Assembly: GCA_011391405.1 (NCBI GenBank)
Contig: JAABQQ010000022.1
Span: forward strand, 1 to 52,686
Direction of reading: 5' to 3'
Source: Gammaproteobacteria bacterium
Lineage (GTDB): Bacteria; Pseudomonadota; Gammaproteobacteria; Steroidobacterales; Steroidobacteraceae
Length of the DNA: 52,686 nt
Shown: one piece after another, positions 1 through 8,522 of the stretch
Layout of the letters: the number at the start of each line of letters is the position of its first letter
Position numbering within the stretch: the first letter of the stretch is position 1
Notes under the pieces: generated by a model
The model's input: only the letters and a program-made list of their open reading frames with translations
Database searches by the model: none
Told to the model about the DNA's origin: nothing
Translations under genes and position numbers: made by a program

Positions 1-2592
1 GGTGTTCTCACGTAGCGTGATCCCGGTCATCACCTTGATGCGCCGGTCGCGCGCGATGTCGATCAGGCACTGGAATAGGCGCCGGGCCACGCCCTTGCCT
101 TGCCACTCGTCACTCACGACGATTGCGAACTCACACGACTCCTCGTCCGGCAGCGTGATGTACCGGGCCACGCCGATCTGCTGTTCGGCGCCGTCCGGCA
201 GGCGCAGGACCACGATCAGGGCCAACTCGCGGTCGTAATCAATCTGCGTGAACCTGGACAGCATCGCCGGCGAGAGGTCCTGCAGGCCGAACATGAAACG
301 CAGGAACCGCGATTGTTCAGAAAGGCGATGGACGAAGTCCCGCTCGAGTTCGGCGTCCTCCGGTCGGATCGCACGGATCCTTGCCTGCTGCCCGTCCGGC
401 AATTCGAGCGGAAACTCCAGCGCGCTCGGATACGGGTGGATCGCCATGTGGCGATAGAGCAGCTGTGGCTGGGGCACGGGCATCACGCCGATGCGTGCAT
501 CTACGGCAACGGCACCCCTGGCGGTCACGATCACCGGGTTGATATCGATCGCACCGACGTCCGGCAATTCGCACACGATCTCGGACACGCGCAGCAGCAT
601 GTCCTCGATGGCTTCCTGTGCGGCGGCCGGCGCCCCGCGCAGCGGCTGCAAGGCCATGCTCGCACGGGTACGGCGGATCAGGTCCCGTGCCAGGTACGGA
701 TTGAGCGGCGGCAGTGCCACCGCGCGATCGCGGATCACCTCGACCATCGTACCGCCAAGCCCGAAGCTGATCGCCGGGCCAAACACCGGATCGCGCACCG
801 CGCCGATCATGAGTTCGCGCCCGTGCCGCTCGACGTACATCGGCTCTATCAGCACGCCTTCGAGTCTCGCGTCCGGCCGGGCGATGGCGACATCGCGCAG
901 CATGTTTTCGTAGCCGTCGCGCACGCTGCGGGCGTCGGTGCGGCCGAGTCGCACGCCACCGACGTCGGTCTTGTGCGCAATGTCGGGCGACAGGATTTTC
1001 ATCGCCACCGGGAAGCCAATGGCCTCGGCCACCTGCACCGCCTCGGCGGCCGAGTACGCCGGACGACTGCGGACGATCGGGATGCCAAACGCTGCCAGCA
1101 GTTCTTTCGAATCGGCCGGGTTGAGCCACTCGTTACCCGCCGCGCGCGCCGCGTCGAGCAAGCGTTGCGCCGTGGCGCGGTCGGGTGTCGAGGTCGGCCC
1201 GAGCGGTGCGGGGACCTGCAACAGCTGCTCCTGGTTGGCGGTGAACAGTGCGAGTGCGGCAATGGCGTCGACCGCGGCTTCGGGGGTCGGGAAGGTCGGA
1301 ACCCGATTCTCAGCGAAGCGCTGGCGTGCCGCCGTGACGGCCGCGCCCCCCATCCAGCACGTGAAGACCGGCTTGCGCTGGGCCGTGGCCACCGCTATCA
1401 GCTCGGTTGCGAACTGGTCCGCGTTGGTGAGCGCGAAGGGCGTCAGGATTGCGAGCAGCGCATCGACCTCGCCGTCTCGCAGGCACGACTGCACCGCCTG
1501 CGCATAGACCGGCGCGGACGCGTCGCCGCGAACGTAGACGGGATTGCCGTCCGCCGTACTGGGCGGAAGCAGCGCATGGAGTTGCGCGAGCGTTGCTTCG
1601 TCCAGCCGGGCCAATGGCAGCCCCCGATCAACGGCTCGATCTGCCGCTAACTGCCCTGGGCCGCCCGCATTCGTCACGATGCCCAACCTGCGCCCGCGCA
1701 TCCGCACGCCGGCACTCAGCGTACTTGCCGCACTGAAAAGCTGGCTGAAATCGCGGATGCGCAGCACGCCGGCGCGACGCATCGCCGCGTCGAAGACATC
1801 GTCGCCACCCACCAGCGAACCCGTGTGGAAGGCGAGGCTGCCACGCCCTTCGAGCGAACGCCCCGCTTTCATGACGACGACGGGCTTCACGCGCGCGGCG
1901 GCCCGCAGCGCACTCATGAAGCGGCGCGCGTCGCCGACGCCCTCAAGGTAAAGCATGATTCCATCGGTCGCCGCATCGCGCGCGAGGAAATCGAGCACGT
2001 CGCCAAAGCCGATGTCATCGCCGACGCCGGTGGAGATCACTGTCGAGAATCCGACGTGCCGGGAGCGAGCCCAGTCGAGCGTTGCCGCGCACAGCGCGCT
2101 CGACTGCGACACCAGCGCGAGACGACCTGGCTGGGGGAGCGCCGCGCCACAGGAGGCGTTGAACCCCTTGTCGGTCCGGATCACCCCGAAGCTGTTCGGT
2201 CCGAGCAAGCGCAGGCCGTACCGGCGCGCGACCTGCAACATCGAACTTTCGCAGGCCGCGCCCGCCTCGCCGCCTTCGCGAAAGCCTGCTGACACGATGA
2301 TGGCGCCACGCACGCCGCGCTCGCCGCAGTGCTCGAGCACCGTGGGCAGGGTGGGCGGAGGGGTGGCGATGATCGCTACATCCACCGCCTGCGGCAGCGA
2401 GCGCACGTCAGGATAGGATGGCTTGTCGCCGATGCTCGCGTGCCGCGGGTTGACGTAGAAGACGGGGCCGCGAAAGCTGCCTTCTCTCAGGTTCCGGCAC
2501 AGGACTTCGCCGATCGAACCGGGAGTATCGCTCGCGCCGACCACGGCAACGGACGCAGGACGCAGCACGGCCTCGATGCGCTTCGCGGTCAT
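1..2592 (-). CDS. pat: Pat-type protein lysine acetyltransferase (NDP-forming acyl-CoA synthetase-like + GNAT), 3' end cut by window
   Basis: The start ATG is at 2592-2590, and 864 codons are open to the window edge, so the C-terminus is missing. The N-terminus has a CoA-binding Rossmann motif (VVGASDTPGSIG), followed by the succinyl-CoA-ligase-like and ATP-grasp parts of ADP-forming acetyl-CoA synthetases. From about residue 730 there is a GNAT domain with the acetyl-CoA-binding stretch EWQGKGVARRLF. This order matches the Pat/YfiQ family (about 890 residues), cytoplasmic enzymes that acetylate lysines of proteins such as acetyl-CoA synthetase. Residue 256 is a His in an F-H-T-G-S context, where active ADP-forming synthetases carry their phospho-histidine. 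From memory, classical Pat has lost this residue. The gene is divergent from a deacetylase-family gene 94 bp away. The family call is firm; the substrate is inferred. Confidence 0.9.
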   Translation of the reverse strand, partial: MTAKRIEAVLRPASVAVVGASDTPGSIGEVLCRNLREGSFRGPVFYVNPRHASIGDKPSYPDVRSLPQAVDVAIIATPPPTLPTVLEHCGERGVRGAIIVSAGFREGGEAGAACESSMLQVARRYGLRLLGPNSFGVIRTDKGFNASCGAALPQPGRLALVSQSSALCAATLDWARSRHVGFSTVISTGVGDDIGFGDVLDFLARDAATDGIMLYLEGVGDARRFMSALRAAARVKPVVVMKAGRSLEGRGSLAFHTGSLVGGDDVFDAAMRRAGVLRIRDFSQLFSAASTLSAGVRMRGRRLGIVTNAGGPGQLAADRAVDRGLPLARLDEATLAQLHALLPPSTADGNPVYVRGDASAPVYAQAVQSCLRDGEVDALLAILTPFALTNADQFATELIAVATAQRKPVFTCWMGGAAVTAARQRFAENRVPTFPTPEAAVDAIAALALFTANQEQLLQVPAPLGPTSTPDRATAQRLLDAARAAGNEWLNPADSKELLAAFGIPIVRSRPAYSAAEAVQVAEAIGFPVAMKILSPDIAHKTDVGGVRLGRTDARSVRDGYENMLRDVAIARPDARLEGVLIEPMYVERHGRELMIGAVRDPVFGPAISFGLGGTMVEVIRDRAVALPPLNPYLARDLIRRTRASMALQPLRGAPAAAQEAIEDMLLRVSEIVCELPDVGAIDINPVIVTARGAVAVDARIGVMPVPQPQLLYRHMAIHPYPSALEFPLELPDGQQARIRAIRPEDAELERDFVHRLSEQSRFLRFMFGLQDLSPAMLSRFTQIDYDRELALIVVLRLPDGAEQQIGVARYITLPDEESCEFAIVVSDEWQGKGVARRLFQCLIDIARDRRIKVMTGITLRENT

Positions 2593-2686
2593 GACTGAAG
2601 TGTACTCTCGGAGGTAAGCAGAACTCGCAAATGCTAGCCTCCAGCGTTTGCAGGATCATTGCGGTTCACCGCAACTGGAGCCGTCC

Positions 2687-3610
2687 ATGGCAGTCGCCTT
2701 CGTGACCCATGCCCATTGTCACCTGCACCGTATGGGTGACCATCATCCGGAGCGCCCGGCGCGACTCAACGCGATCGTGGATGAGCTCCACGCGCGCGGC
2801 CTGTACGACGTGCTGCTGCATCACGAGGCGCCGCGCGCCAGCGTCGAGCAACTGATCCGCGTGCATCCGCTCGCCTACGTCGAGGATCTCTCGAACCGTT
2901 CTCCCGCCGAAGGCCTCGCGCACATCGATCCCGACACCTGGATGTGCCCGGAGACGTTCGAGGCCGCACTGCGCGCCGCCGGCGCCAACGTGCTGGCCAC
3001 GGACCTGGTACTGACCGGCGCGGCGTCGCGCGCCTTCTGCAACGTACGGCCACCCGGTCACCATGCCACGCGGGCGACGGCGATGGGCTTCTGCTTCTTC
3101 AACAACGTCGCGGTCGCGGCCCGGCACGCGCTCGACCACCACGGCCTCGAGCGCGTGGCGATCCTCGATTTCGACGTGCACCTGGGCAACGGCACCGAAG
3201 ACATCTTCAAGGACGACGGCCGGGTCCTGCTGTGCTCGTCGTACCAGTACCCGCTGTGGCCGGACATGAATCCACCGACGCAGCCTGGACACATCGTCAA
3301 CTGTCCATTGCCCCCTGGCAGTGGCAGCGATGCGTTCCGCGCAGCCGTGCAGCAGCATTGGCTGCCGGCACTCGAAGCCTTTGCGCCGCAGTTGCTGCTG
3401 ATTTCCGCGGGCTTTGATGCCCACGGCGCCGACGACATGTCGCACCTGCGGTTTACGACGGCCGACTACGCGTGGGTGACGGAAGTAGCCTGTGGCGTCG
3501 CCGATCGACATGCACAGGGACGCATCGTTTCAACACTCGAAGGCGGTTACGACCTGGGCTCGCTCGCGGCGAGCGCGGCTGCGCACATCGAAAAACTCGT
3601 GTTCGCCTGA
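2687..3610 (+). CDS. Histone deacetylase / AcuC / acetylpolyamine amidohydrolase family zinc deacetylase
   Basis: The protein has 307 residues. The ATG at 2687 is preceded by GGAG with 6-nt spacing, and a longer TTG start at 2648 is less likely. The full catalytic signature is visible: HPERPARL near the N-terminus, RPPGHHA (H125-H126, the charge-relay pair), GFCFFNN, DFDVHLGNGT (zinc ligands D163 and H165), SAGFDAH (zinc ligand D244) and EGGYDL (transition-state Tyr). It is cytoplasmic, with no signal peptide. The family hydrolyses acetyl groups from lysines or polyamines. The divergent neighbour is a Pat-type acetyltransferase, which recalls the acuA/acuC arrangement controlling acetyl-CoA synthetase in Bacillus. 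That makes protein-lysine deacetylation the leading hypothesis, with acetylpolyamine hydrolysis as the alternative. Confidence 0.92.
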   Translation: MAVAFVTHAHCHLHRMGDHHPERPARLNAIVDELHARGLYDVLLHHEAPRASVEQLIRVHPLAYVEDLSNRSPAEGLAHIDPDTWMCPETFEAALRAAGANVLATDLVLTGAASRAFCNVRPPGHHATRATAMGFCFFNNVAVAARHALDHHGLERVAILDFDVHLGNGTEDIFKDDGRVLLCSSYQYPLWPDMNPPTQPGHIVNCPLPPGSGSDAFRAAVQQHWLPALEAFAPQLLLISAGFDAHGADDMSHLRFTTADYAWVTEVACGVADRHAQGRIVSTLEGGYDLGSLAASAAAHIEKLVFA

Positions 3611-3804
3611 CGCGCGTCCGCATTCAAATCGGATGCAACACTGGACTCGCGACGCTGCAGCACGCAGAATGCGAGCGCGCGCGTGGGTTTCACTCTGCGC
3701 GTTAGCTCCGCCGCGCTGTTACCACCAAGTCACAATCTTGCGGGTTCAGTCCACCAGCGCGGCGGGGCGACCTCCCCTGCACCTGCCGTCGTCGGCCTGC
3801 CGTT

Positions 3805-4548
3805 TCAGCGCGCGAGTCCCGTCAGCCAGGTGGCGAACGCAAGCCACGCGGGGGTGCCCGCAAGCGCGAGCCGAGCCGGCTGCGACACGATCAGCGCAAG
3901 TCCACCCCAGCGGGTCACCGGGTGCAACCTGCCGCGCGTGCGGAAATCCCAGATCGCGAGCGCGATGATGAATAGGTCCGCCAGGCCGAAGTACGCGAAC
4001 GGGTTCCCGACCTTCCACACGTACGGCCAGCGCGCGAACGCAGCGCCGAGCAGGGTGACCGTCGCGAGCACCATCCAGCGCTTGTGACTCTGCGGATTGG
4101 CGCGGTTCGCGACGCCCAAGCCGACGAACGCGCTGAAGAACGCGATGTCGAACAGTGGCACGACCAGGAACTGCAACGGTGGGACGGGCACGCCGTTGAA
4201 GCCGGTTGGCCGGTTGGCGGCGATCAGCGCACCAGCGACCCCGAGGATCACCATACCCACTGCGATGACCATGCCGAGGACGCCGACCTTGCGATGCACG
4301 TCCGTGCGACCGACGCCGACCAGGATGGCCTGCAACACGAGCAGCACGCACCACGCCGAGAAGAACACTCCGTGCACGTAGAAAATCGGCTCGGACGGCG
4401 ACGGCCACTCGGGAAACACGGGACGCAGAAAAAAGGAACGCGCGAAGCCAACGTAGGCCACGAGCAGCATTGCAATCGCCATGCCCGTAAAGAAACGTCG
4501 TTCGGCGATCCAGCGTGAGCGAGCGCCTCTGGCAGCGATGTTTTCCAT
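3805..4548 (-). CDS. Multi-spanning membrane protein of unknown function
   Basis: The protein has 247 residues. The ATG at 4548 follows a G-rich ribosome-binding stretch (GGGGGG). About six hydrophobic segments are visible (FFTGMAIAMLLVAYVGFA, VFFSAWCVLLVLQAILVGV, LGMVIAVGMVILGVAGALI, FLVVPLFDIAFFSAFVGLG, MVLATVTLLGAAF, and one in the C-terminal 80 residues). Histidines lie in HGVFFSAW, DVHRKVG and SHKRW, so haem or metal binding is conceivable but not shown. It resembles conserved hypothetical membrane proteins seen in many proteobacteria. I cannot assign a function. It lies 55 bp downstream of, and on the same strand as, the THUMP methyltransferase gene and may be cotranscribed. Confidence 0.75.
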   Translation of the reverse strand: MENIAARGARSRWIAERRFFTGMAIAMLLVAYVGFARSFFLRPVFPEWPSPSEPIFYVHGVFFSAWCVLLVLQAILVGVGRTDVHRKVGVLGMVIAVGMVILGVAGALIAANRPTGFNGVPVPPLQFLVVPLFDIAFFSAFVGLGVANRANPQSHKRWMVLATVTLLGAAFARWPYVWKVGNPFAYFGLADLFIIALAIWDFRTRGRLHPVTRWGGLALIVSQPARLALAGTPAWLAFATWLTGLAR

Positions 4549-4603
4549 GACTCTACCCCCCAAGGCTGCAATGGAGCGGAGCCTAACATGACCGCGACCC
4601 GCC

Positions 4604-5827
4604 TCAATCTGGCGGGCGAAGGGCGCTGACAGCGGTTGAATCCATTGCGGGGCATGGCGATGTGGCCGCCGCCGACGGTGCCGCCCGCCGGCTACCGGCA
4701 TAGAGATCGAACAACAGCAAACGGCACGGAATGCTGCCATTCATCAGGTTGAGCGTGCGCGACGGCTTGAGCCCGATCGCTTTGTAAGGCGACGCATTAG
4801 CCGCAAGCACGGCGGCGCGCCAACCCGCGAACCGCTGCTTCAGGGTGTCGCCGAACTCTTCATACAACTGCCGCACCTCGGCTTCGCCCCCGCCGATGCG
4901 GTCCCCGTACGGCAGGTTCGTCGCCAGCAGGCCGGTCGGCGCGGGCGGCAAGACGTCCTGTACGCGCGCCACGTCGAACCGGATGTACTTCTCGACCCGA
5001 GCCTTGAGCGCGCTCTTGCGCGCCATGTCGATGTACTCGGCGCGGACGTCGGACGCCGCCACGATGCACGGCGGGGCGTCCAGCTTCTCGGCACGGATGC
5101 TTTCCTGCGTTTCGCGCCAGAGCGCGCGGTCGAAATCCGCGAGCCACTCGAAATGAAATTCGCCCTTCCGGCGATGGATCTGCGGCGCCTTGCGCACGGC
5201 GATCATCGCCGCCTCGATGGCCAGCGTACCGCTGCCGCACATCGGATCGAGGAATGCGACGCTGCCGTCGTAAGCCGCAAACTGCAGGATCGAAGCCGCC
5301 AGCGTTTCTTTCAGCGGCGCGGGATGCCCCTGCTCGCGATACCCCCGCTTGTGCAGCGACTTGCCCGACGTGTCGAAGCTCAGCATGCAGCGACCGCGCG
5401 TGACGTGCGCCACGATCACCACCTTCGGTTCCTCGGTGTCAACCGGCGGAACCTGCTCGCCCAGCCGCGCAAAGGACTCCCGCACGCCCTCACGCACCTG
5501 CGTGATGACCTGCTTCGGCGTCAGCCCGCCGCCTTCGTCCCCCGTGCTTTCGACCATGAAGCCGTGACGGGCGTCAAACCATTCGGGCCAGTGCAGGCGG
5601 CGCACCTGCGAATGCAGCATGGCCGGCGTGTGGGCCGGCACCTCGCGCAGCACGCGCAGGATGCGGCTGGCCGTGCGCAGGCGCAGATGCAGCTCGTATA
5701 ACTGGCGTGGCGTCGCACTGAACAGCACGGCGCGAAACGTCGGCGCCAGCTCCGTGACGCCCAGCGCTTCGAGTTCGGCGACAAGGGCTGGCTTGGCCTC
5801 TTCCGGACAGGTCGCGATCAGCCGCAT
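4604..5827 (-). CDS. THUMP-domain class I RNA methyltransferase (RlmL/YcbY N-terminal type)
   Basis: The protein has 407 residues. An N-terminal THUMP RNA-binding region (about residues 45-165) is followed by a Rossmann methyltransferase domain with DPMCGSGTL (194-202, SAM binding) and the catalytic NLPYG motif (304-308) typical of N2-guanine methyltransferases. It corresponds to the RlmL half of E. coli RlmKL, which makes m2G2445 in 23S rRNA; the RlmK half is absent, as in many bacteria. The ATG at 5827 overlaps the end of the upstream methyltransferase gene by 10 nt, indicating translational coupling. The last 30 residues are low-complexity Ala/Pro/Ser. The exact rRNA position modified is inferred from the family. 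Confidence 0.88.
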   Translation of the reverse strand: MRLIATCPEEAKPALVAELEALGVTELAPTFRAVLFSATPRQLYELHLRLRTASRILRVLREVPAHTPAMLHSQVRRLHWPEWFDARHGFMVESTGDEGGGLTPKQVITQVREGVRESFARLGEQVPPVDTEEPKVVIVAHVTRGRCMLSFDTSGKSLHKRGYREQGHPAPLKETLAASILQFAAYDGSVAFLDPMCGSGTLAIEAAMIAVRKAPQIHRRKGEFHFEWLADFDRALWRETQESIRAEKLDAPPCIVAASDVRAEYIDMARKSALKARVEKYIRFDVARVQDVLPPAPTGLLATNLPYGDRIGGGEAEVRQLYEEFGDTLKQRFAGWRAAVLAANASPYKAIGLKPSRTLNLMNGSIPCRLLLFDLYAGSRRAAPSAAATSPCPAMDSTAVSALRPPD

Positions 5828-6648
5828 GATTTGCCGCGCACGGCGAGAACGCCATCGCCTTCGAGCCGGGTCGTAAATCCGGCGAACCGCAACCGCCGCT
5901 CAACCTCATGCGGGACGTCGCGCCCGCTGGTAAGTCGATTCGGCGTGCCGGTGTAATGAAACAACCGGCCGCCAGGCTTCAGGACCCGCGCGAGCTCGTC
6001 GTAGAAGGCCTGCGAATACAGCTCGCCGGCCAGGCTAAAGCGTGGTGGATCGTGCAGGATGGCATCGAATGAAACGTGCACGAGTCCGCGGATCGCCGCG
6101 CTGATGTCACCGGCAATGACTTTCAGACCCGGTCCGTGCGCCGGCGACCATGGGTTGAGCATGCGCAGCCAGAGGACATCCGGGTTGATTTCATAGGACG
6201 TCACTTCGCTCGCACCGCCCTCCAGGCACCAGGCCGCGAAGTAGCCGAGACCTGCGCAGGTATCCAGAATACGCTTGCCGCCTGGCTCGATCAGGGCGAC
6301 TTTGCGGCGCGCGTCCTCGTACGGCGAAACCTGTTTGGTAGGCAGCATCTTCACGCCATCGATCTCGAACGTCGGCGGGCCCCAGTCCGTCGGCACGAGC
6401 TTGAGCAGCGACGTGCCGAAGCGCGCGACAGGCTCGAATGCAGCGCCGGTCCAGTGATAAATGGTCCGCTCCCTGCAGCGTTCGAGGTACGGGTATGTTC
6501 CTGCGTGCCAGCGCCAGGCATTCGCCCCGAGCTCGACCTGCGTCTCGGAGCGGTCGAGATCGAGCGAACACGTAAGCGCCTGCTCGTGGCGGCGCCGCGC
6601 AACGAGCATGCGTTCGTGCACGCGGGCGGTGAGCAGCGGCCCGCTCAC
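5818..6648 (-). CDS. Class I SAM-dependent methyltransferase
   Basis: The protein has 276 residues. The start is GTG at 6648, overlapping the upstream stop as GTGA, and the gene overlaps the downstream RNA methyltransferase by 10 nt. It is therefore the middle of a coupled three-gene unit. Motif I is ILDTCAGLGYFAAW (about 127-140), an acidic ribose-binding residue sits in TSYEINPD, and motif IV is LHDPPRF (about 198-204). LARVLKPGGRLFHYTG is the typical post-IV segment. The DPPR motif resembles DPPY/DPP motifs of nucleic-acid and small-molecule methyltransferases, and the general fold recalls spermidine-synthase-like proteins. The substrate is unknown. The neighbouring RlmL-type gene makes an RNA substrate plausible but unproven. 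Confidence 0.82.
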   Translation of the reverse strand: MSGPLLTARVHERMLVARRRHEQALTCSLDLDRSETQVELGANAWRWHAGTYPYLERCRERTIYHWTGAAFEPVARFGTSLLKLVPTDWGPPTFEIDGVKMLPTKQVSPYEDARRKVALIEPGGKRILDTCAGLGYFAAWCLEGGASEVTSYEINPDVLWLRMLNPWSPAHGPGLKVIAGDISAAIRGLVHVSFDAILHDPPRFSLAGELYSQAFYDELARVLKPGGRLFHYTGTPNRLTSGRDVPHEVERRLRFAGFTTRLEGDGVLAVRGKSCG

Positions 6649-7841
6649 CTCGGCGGCGCGAGCCTGCGCGTGACGCCAATGACGCGGGACGCCAACTGGC
6701 CGAGCGCGTGCACGTTGGAGGGCGGGTCGATCTGCGCCATCGTCACCTGGTACACGGCTTCCTTGCCTGCCGCGAGCGCGGGATTCGCGACGACCGAGCG
6801 ACCCGCCACCAGAAACGTATCAAGATCACCGAACGCCAACAGCAACGGAGTGCGCGAAGGCCGATAACGCCGCAGCGGACGGCCAGCGGCGGCTCGCCGC
6901 ACGTTAGCGGCCGCGCATTCTCCCATCTCTAGCGCGTGGAAGGCCTGCTTCGGCACGGCCACCGGCAATGCCGCTGCATCGCCGATCACGAACACGTTGT
7001 CGTGTCTGCGACTGCGCAGCGTTGCATCGACGGGAGCCCACTGCAGCGGCTTGGGTGCGAGCCTCGCAGCATGCAGCAACGGCGGTGCGACGTTGCCCCC
7101 CGTCCAGATCGTGAGGTCTGAGCGCAGCCGCCTGCCCCCCTGCAGGCGAACCCCGGTTGGCGTAATCGCCGCGACTGGGGACCTCACGTGGATCTGCACG
7201 TCATAAGCCCGCACATGCCTGCGCACAGCGGCGTCGATCTTCGGTGACACACCCCACATCAGTCCCGGCCCCGCCTCGACGATGTGCAGCGTCAGGTTGT
7301 CGCGAGACCTGTAACGCCGCAGGATCTCACCGAGCGCCTCGACGCCGGCAAAGCCTCCGCCGGCTATGACGACCGACCGTGGTTTTCGCCCCTTCATCAG
7401 TGCCGCCAGCCGACGACCGATCACGTCGCAGTGTTCGACACTCCTGAATGGCAGGGCGTAGCGCTCTACGCCTCGCACTCCATAGGTCGCGTTGATGCCA
7501 CCCGTGGCGACGATACAAAAATCGAATGCGTGGACCGCGCCGCCTGCCGTCGTCAGGGTTCCGCGCTTCGCGTCGATGGCGGTGACGGCGTCGCGCACGA
7601 AGCGATGGCCCGCCGCGGCCACCAGCCGCTTGCGCGGCAGCCTCAGGTCGGCCGGCCGCTTGGCCTGCGAAACGAGTTCGTGGATGTTAGGCAGCCATTC
7701 GAACCACGGCGACGGATCGAATACGGTCACGTCGAACCCGGAACCGAGTTCCTGGGCCGCGCGCAAGCCCCCGAAATTTGCGCCGACGATGGCCACACGC
7801 GAACGTGTGATGGGCGGGTTTGGGCGACGGCGTGCGGTCAT
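6645..7841 (-). CDS. FAD-dependent NAD(P)H dehydrogenase, NDH-2-like pyridine nucleotide-disulfide oxidoreductase
   Basis: The protein has 398 residues from the ATG at 7841. The N-terminal FAD dinucleotide-binding motif is VGANFGGLRAA, the second (NADH) motif is IAGGGFAGVEAL, and the C-terminal FAD motif is VFVIGDAAA, the order seen in type II NADH dehydrogenases. There are no redox Cys pairs of the disulfide-reductase type. An amphipathic C-terminal part could mediate membrane association. The likely reaction is NAD(P)H oxidation with a quinone or other acceptor. It is the first gene of a coupled minus-strand unit with two methyltransferases (4-nt overlap). That pairing has no obvious functional logic and may be only transcriptional. 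Confidence 0.85.
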   Translation of the reverse strand: MTARRRPNPPITRSRVAIVGANFGGLRAAQELGSGFDVTVFDPSPWFEWLPNIHELVSQAKRPADLRLPRKRLVAAAGHRFVRDAVTAIDAKRGTLTTAGGAVHAFDFCIVATGGINATYGVRGVERYALPFRSVEHCDVIGRRLAALMKGRKPRSVVIAGGGFAGVEALGEILRRYRSRDNLTLHIVEAGPGLMWGVSPKIDAAVRRHVRAYDVQIHVRSPVAAITPTGVRLQGGRRLRSDLTIWTGGNVAPPLLHAARLAPKPLQWAPVDATLRSRRHDNVFVIGDAAALPVAVPKQAFHALEMGECAAANVRRAAAGRPLRRYRPSRTPLLLAFGDLDTFLVAGRSVVANPALAAGKEAVYQVTMAQIDPPSNVHALGQLASRVIGVTRRLAPPR

Positions 7842-7910
7842 GAACAGGCTTTGAGGTCAGCGGCAGGGAGCCGCAGTGTAGACTGGAATTTCACTGCCAG
7901 CGGAGCTCCC

Positions 7911-8522
7911 GTGAACACGATCAAAGCGTTCCTCAAGGCGACCCTCGTGGGCGGCCTGATGTTTCTCGTCCCGGTCGTGCTGGTCGCGGTGGTACTGCGG
8001 CACGCACTGCAGTTCGCCGGCAAGCTCGCGGCGCCGCTCGCTGACGTGCTGCCGGTCAGCCACGTGGGCGGCGTTGCCGTCGCCACGCTCGTCGCGGTCG
8101 CGATCCTGGTCGTCATCGCGTTTCTAGCGGGGCTGCTGGCGCGCACGGGTACGGGGCGGCGCGTCACGCACTGGTTCGAGGAATCGATCCTGGGCGGCCT
8201 GCCGCAATACCGGATGGTGAAGTCGCTGGCCGACGGCCTGACCCAGCTCGAGACCGGCGGAGACATGCAGCCGGTGCTGATGCGCGGCGACGAAGGGTGG
8301 ATGCTCGGTTACCAGATGGAAGAGCTGCCGGACGGCTGGCGCGTCATTTTCCTGCCGGCGTCGCCGACGCCGATGTCGGGCAATGTCATGTACGTCGAAG
8401 CCTGGCGCGTGAGGTCGCTCGATCTATCGATGCGCGACGCCATGCAGCTGGTCAAGCGACTCGGCATCGGTTCGGCGGAGAAGCTGCGAGGCACAAACCT
8501 CGCCGCCAGTGCTTCGAAGTGA
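7911..8522 (+). CDS. DUF502 family membrane protein
   Basis: The protein has 203 residues. The GTG start at 7911 is preceded by GGAG. Two transmembrane segments are visible (LVGGLMFLVPVVLVAVVL at about 10-27, and VATLVAVAILVVIAFLAGLLA at about 57-77). Between and after them are the family hallmarks, an RTGTGRRVTHWFEESILGGLP segment and a soluble C-terminal domain containing LPASPTPMSGNVMYV. DUF502 proteins are widespread inner-membrane proteins of unknown function. Its stop (TGA) directly abuts the stop of the convergent cytochrome gene as TGATCA, leaving no intergenic base. Confidence 0.9.
   Translation: MNTIKAFLKATLVGGLMFLVPVVLVAVVLRHALQFAGKLAAPLADVLPVSHVGGVAVATLVAVAILVVIAFLAGLLARTGTGRRVTHWFEESILGGLPQYRMVKSLADGLTQLETGGDMQPVLMRGDEGWMLGYQMEELPDGWRVIFLPASPTPMSGNVMYVEAWRVRSLDLSMRDAMQLVKRLGIGSAEKLRGTNLAASASK

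Noticed and set aside
100-1650. 516-codon plus-strand frame
   Set aside because: It is antisense to the Pat gene, which has clear CoA-binding and GNAT motifs.
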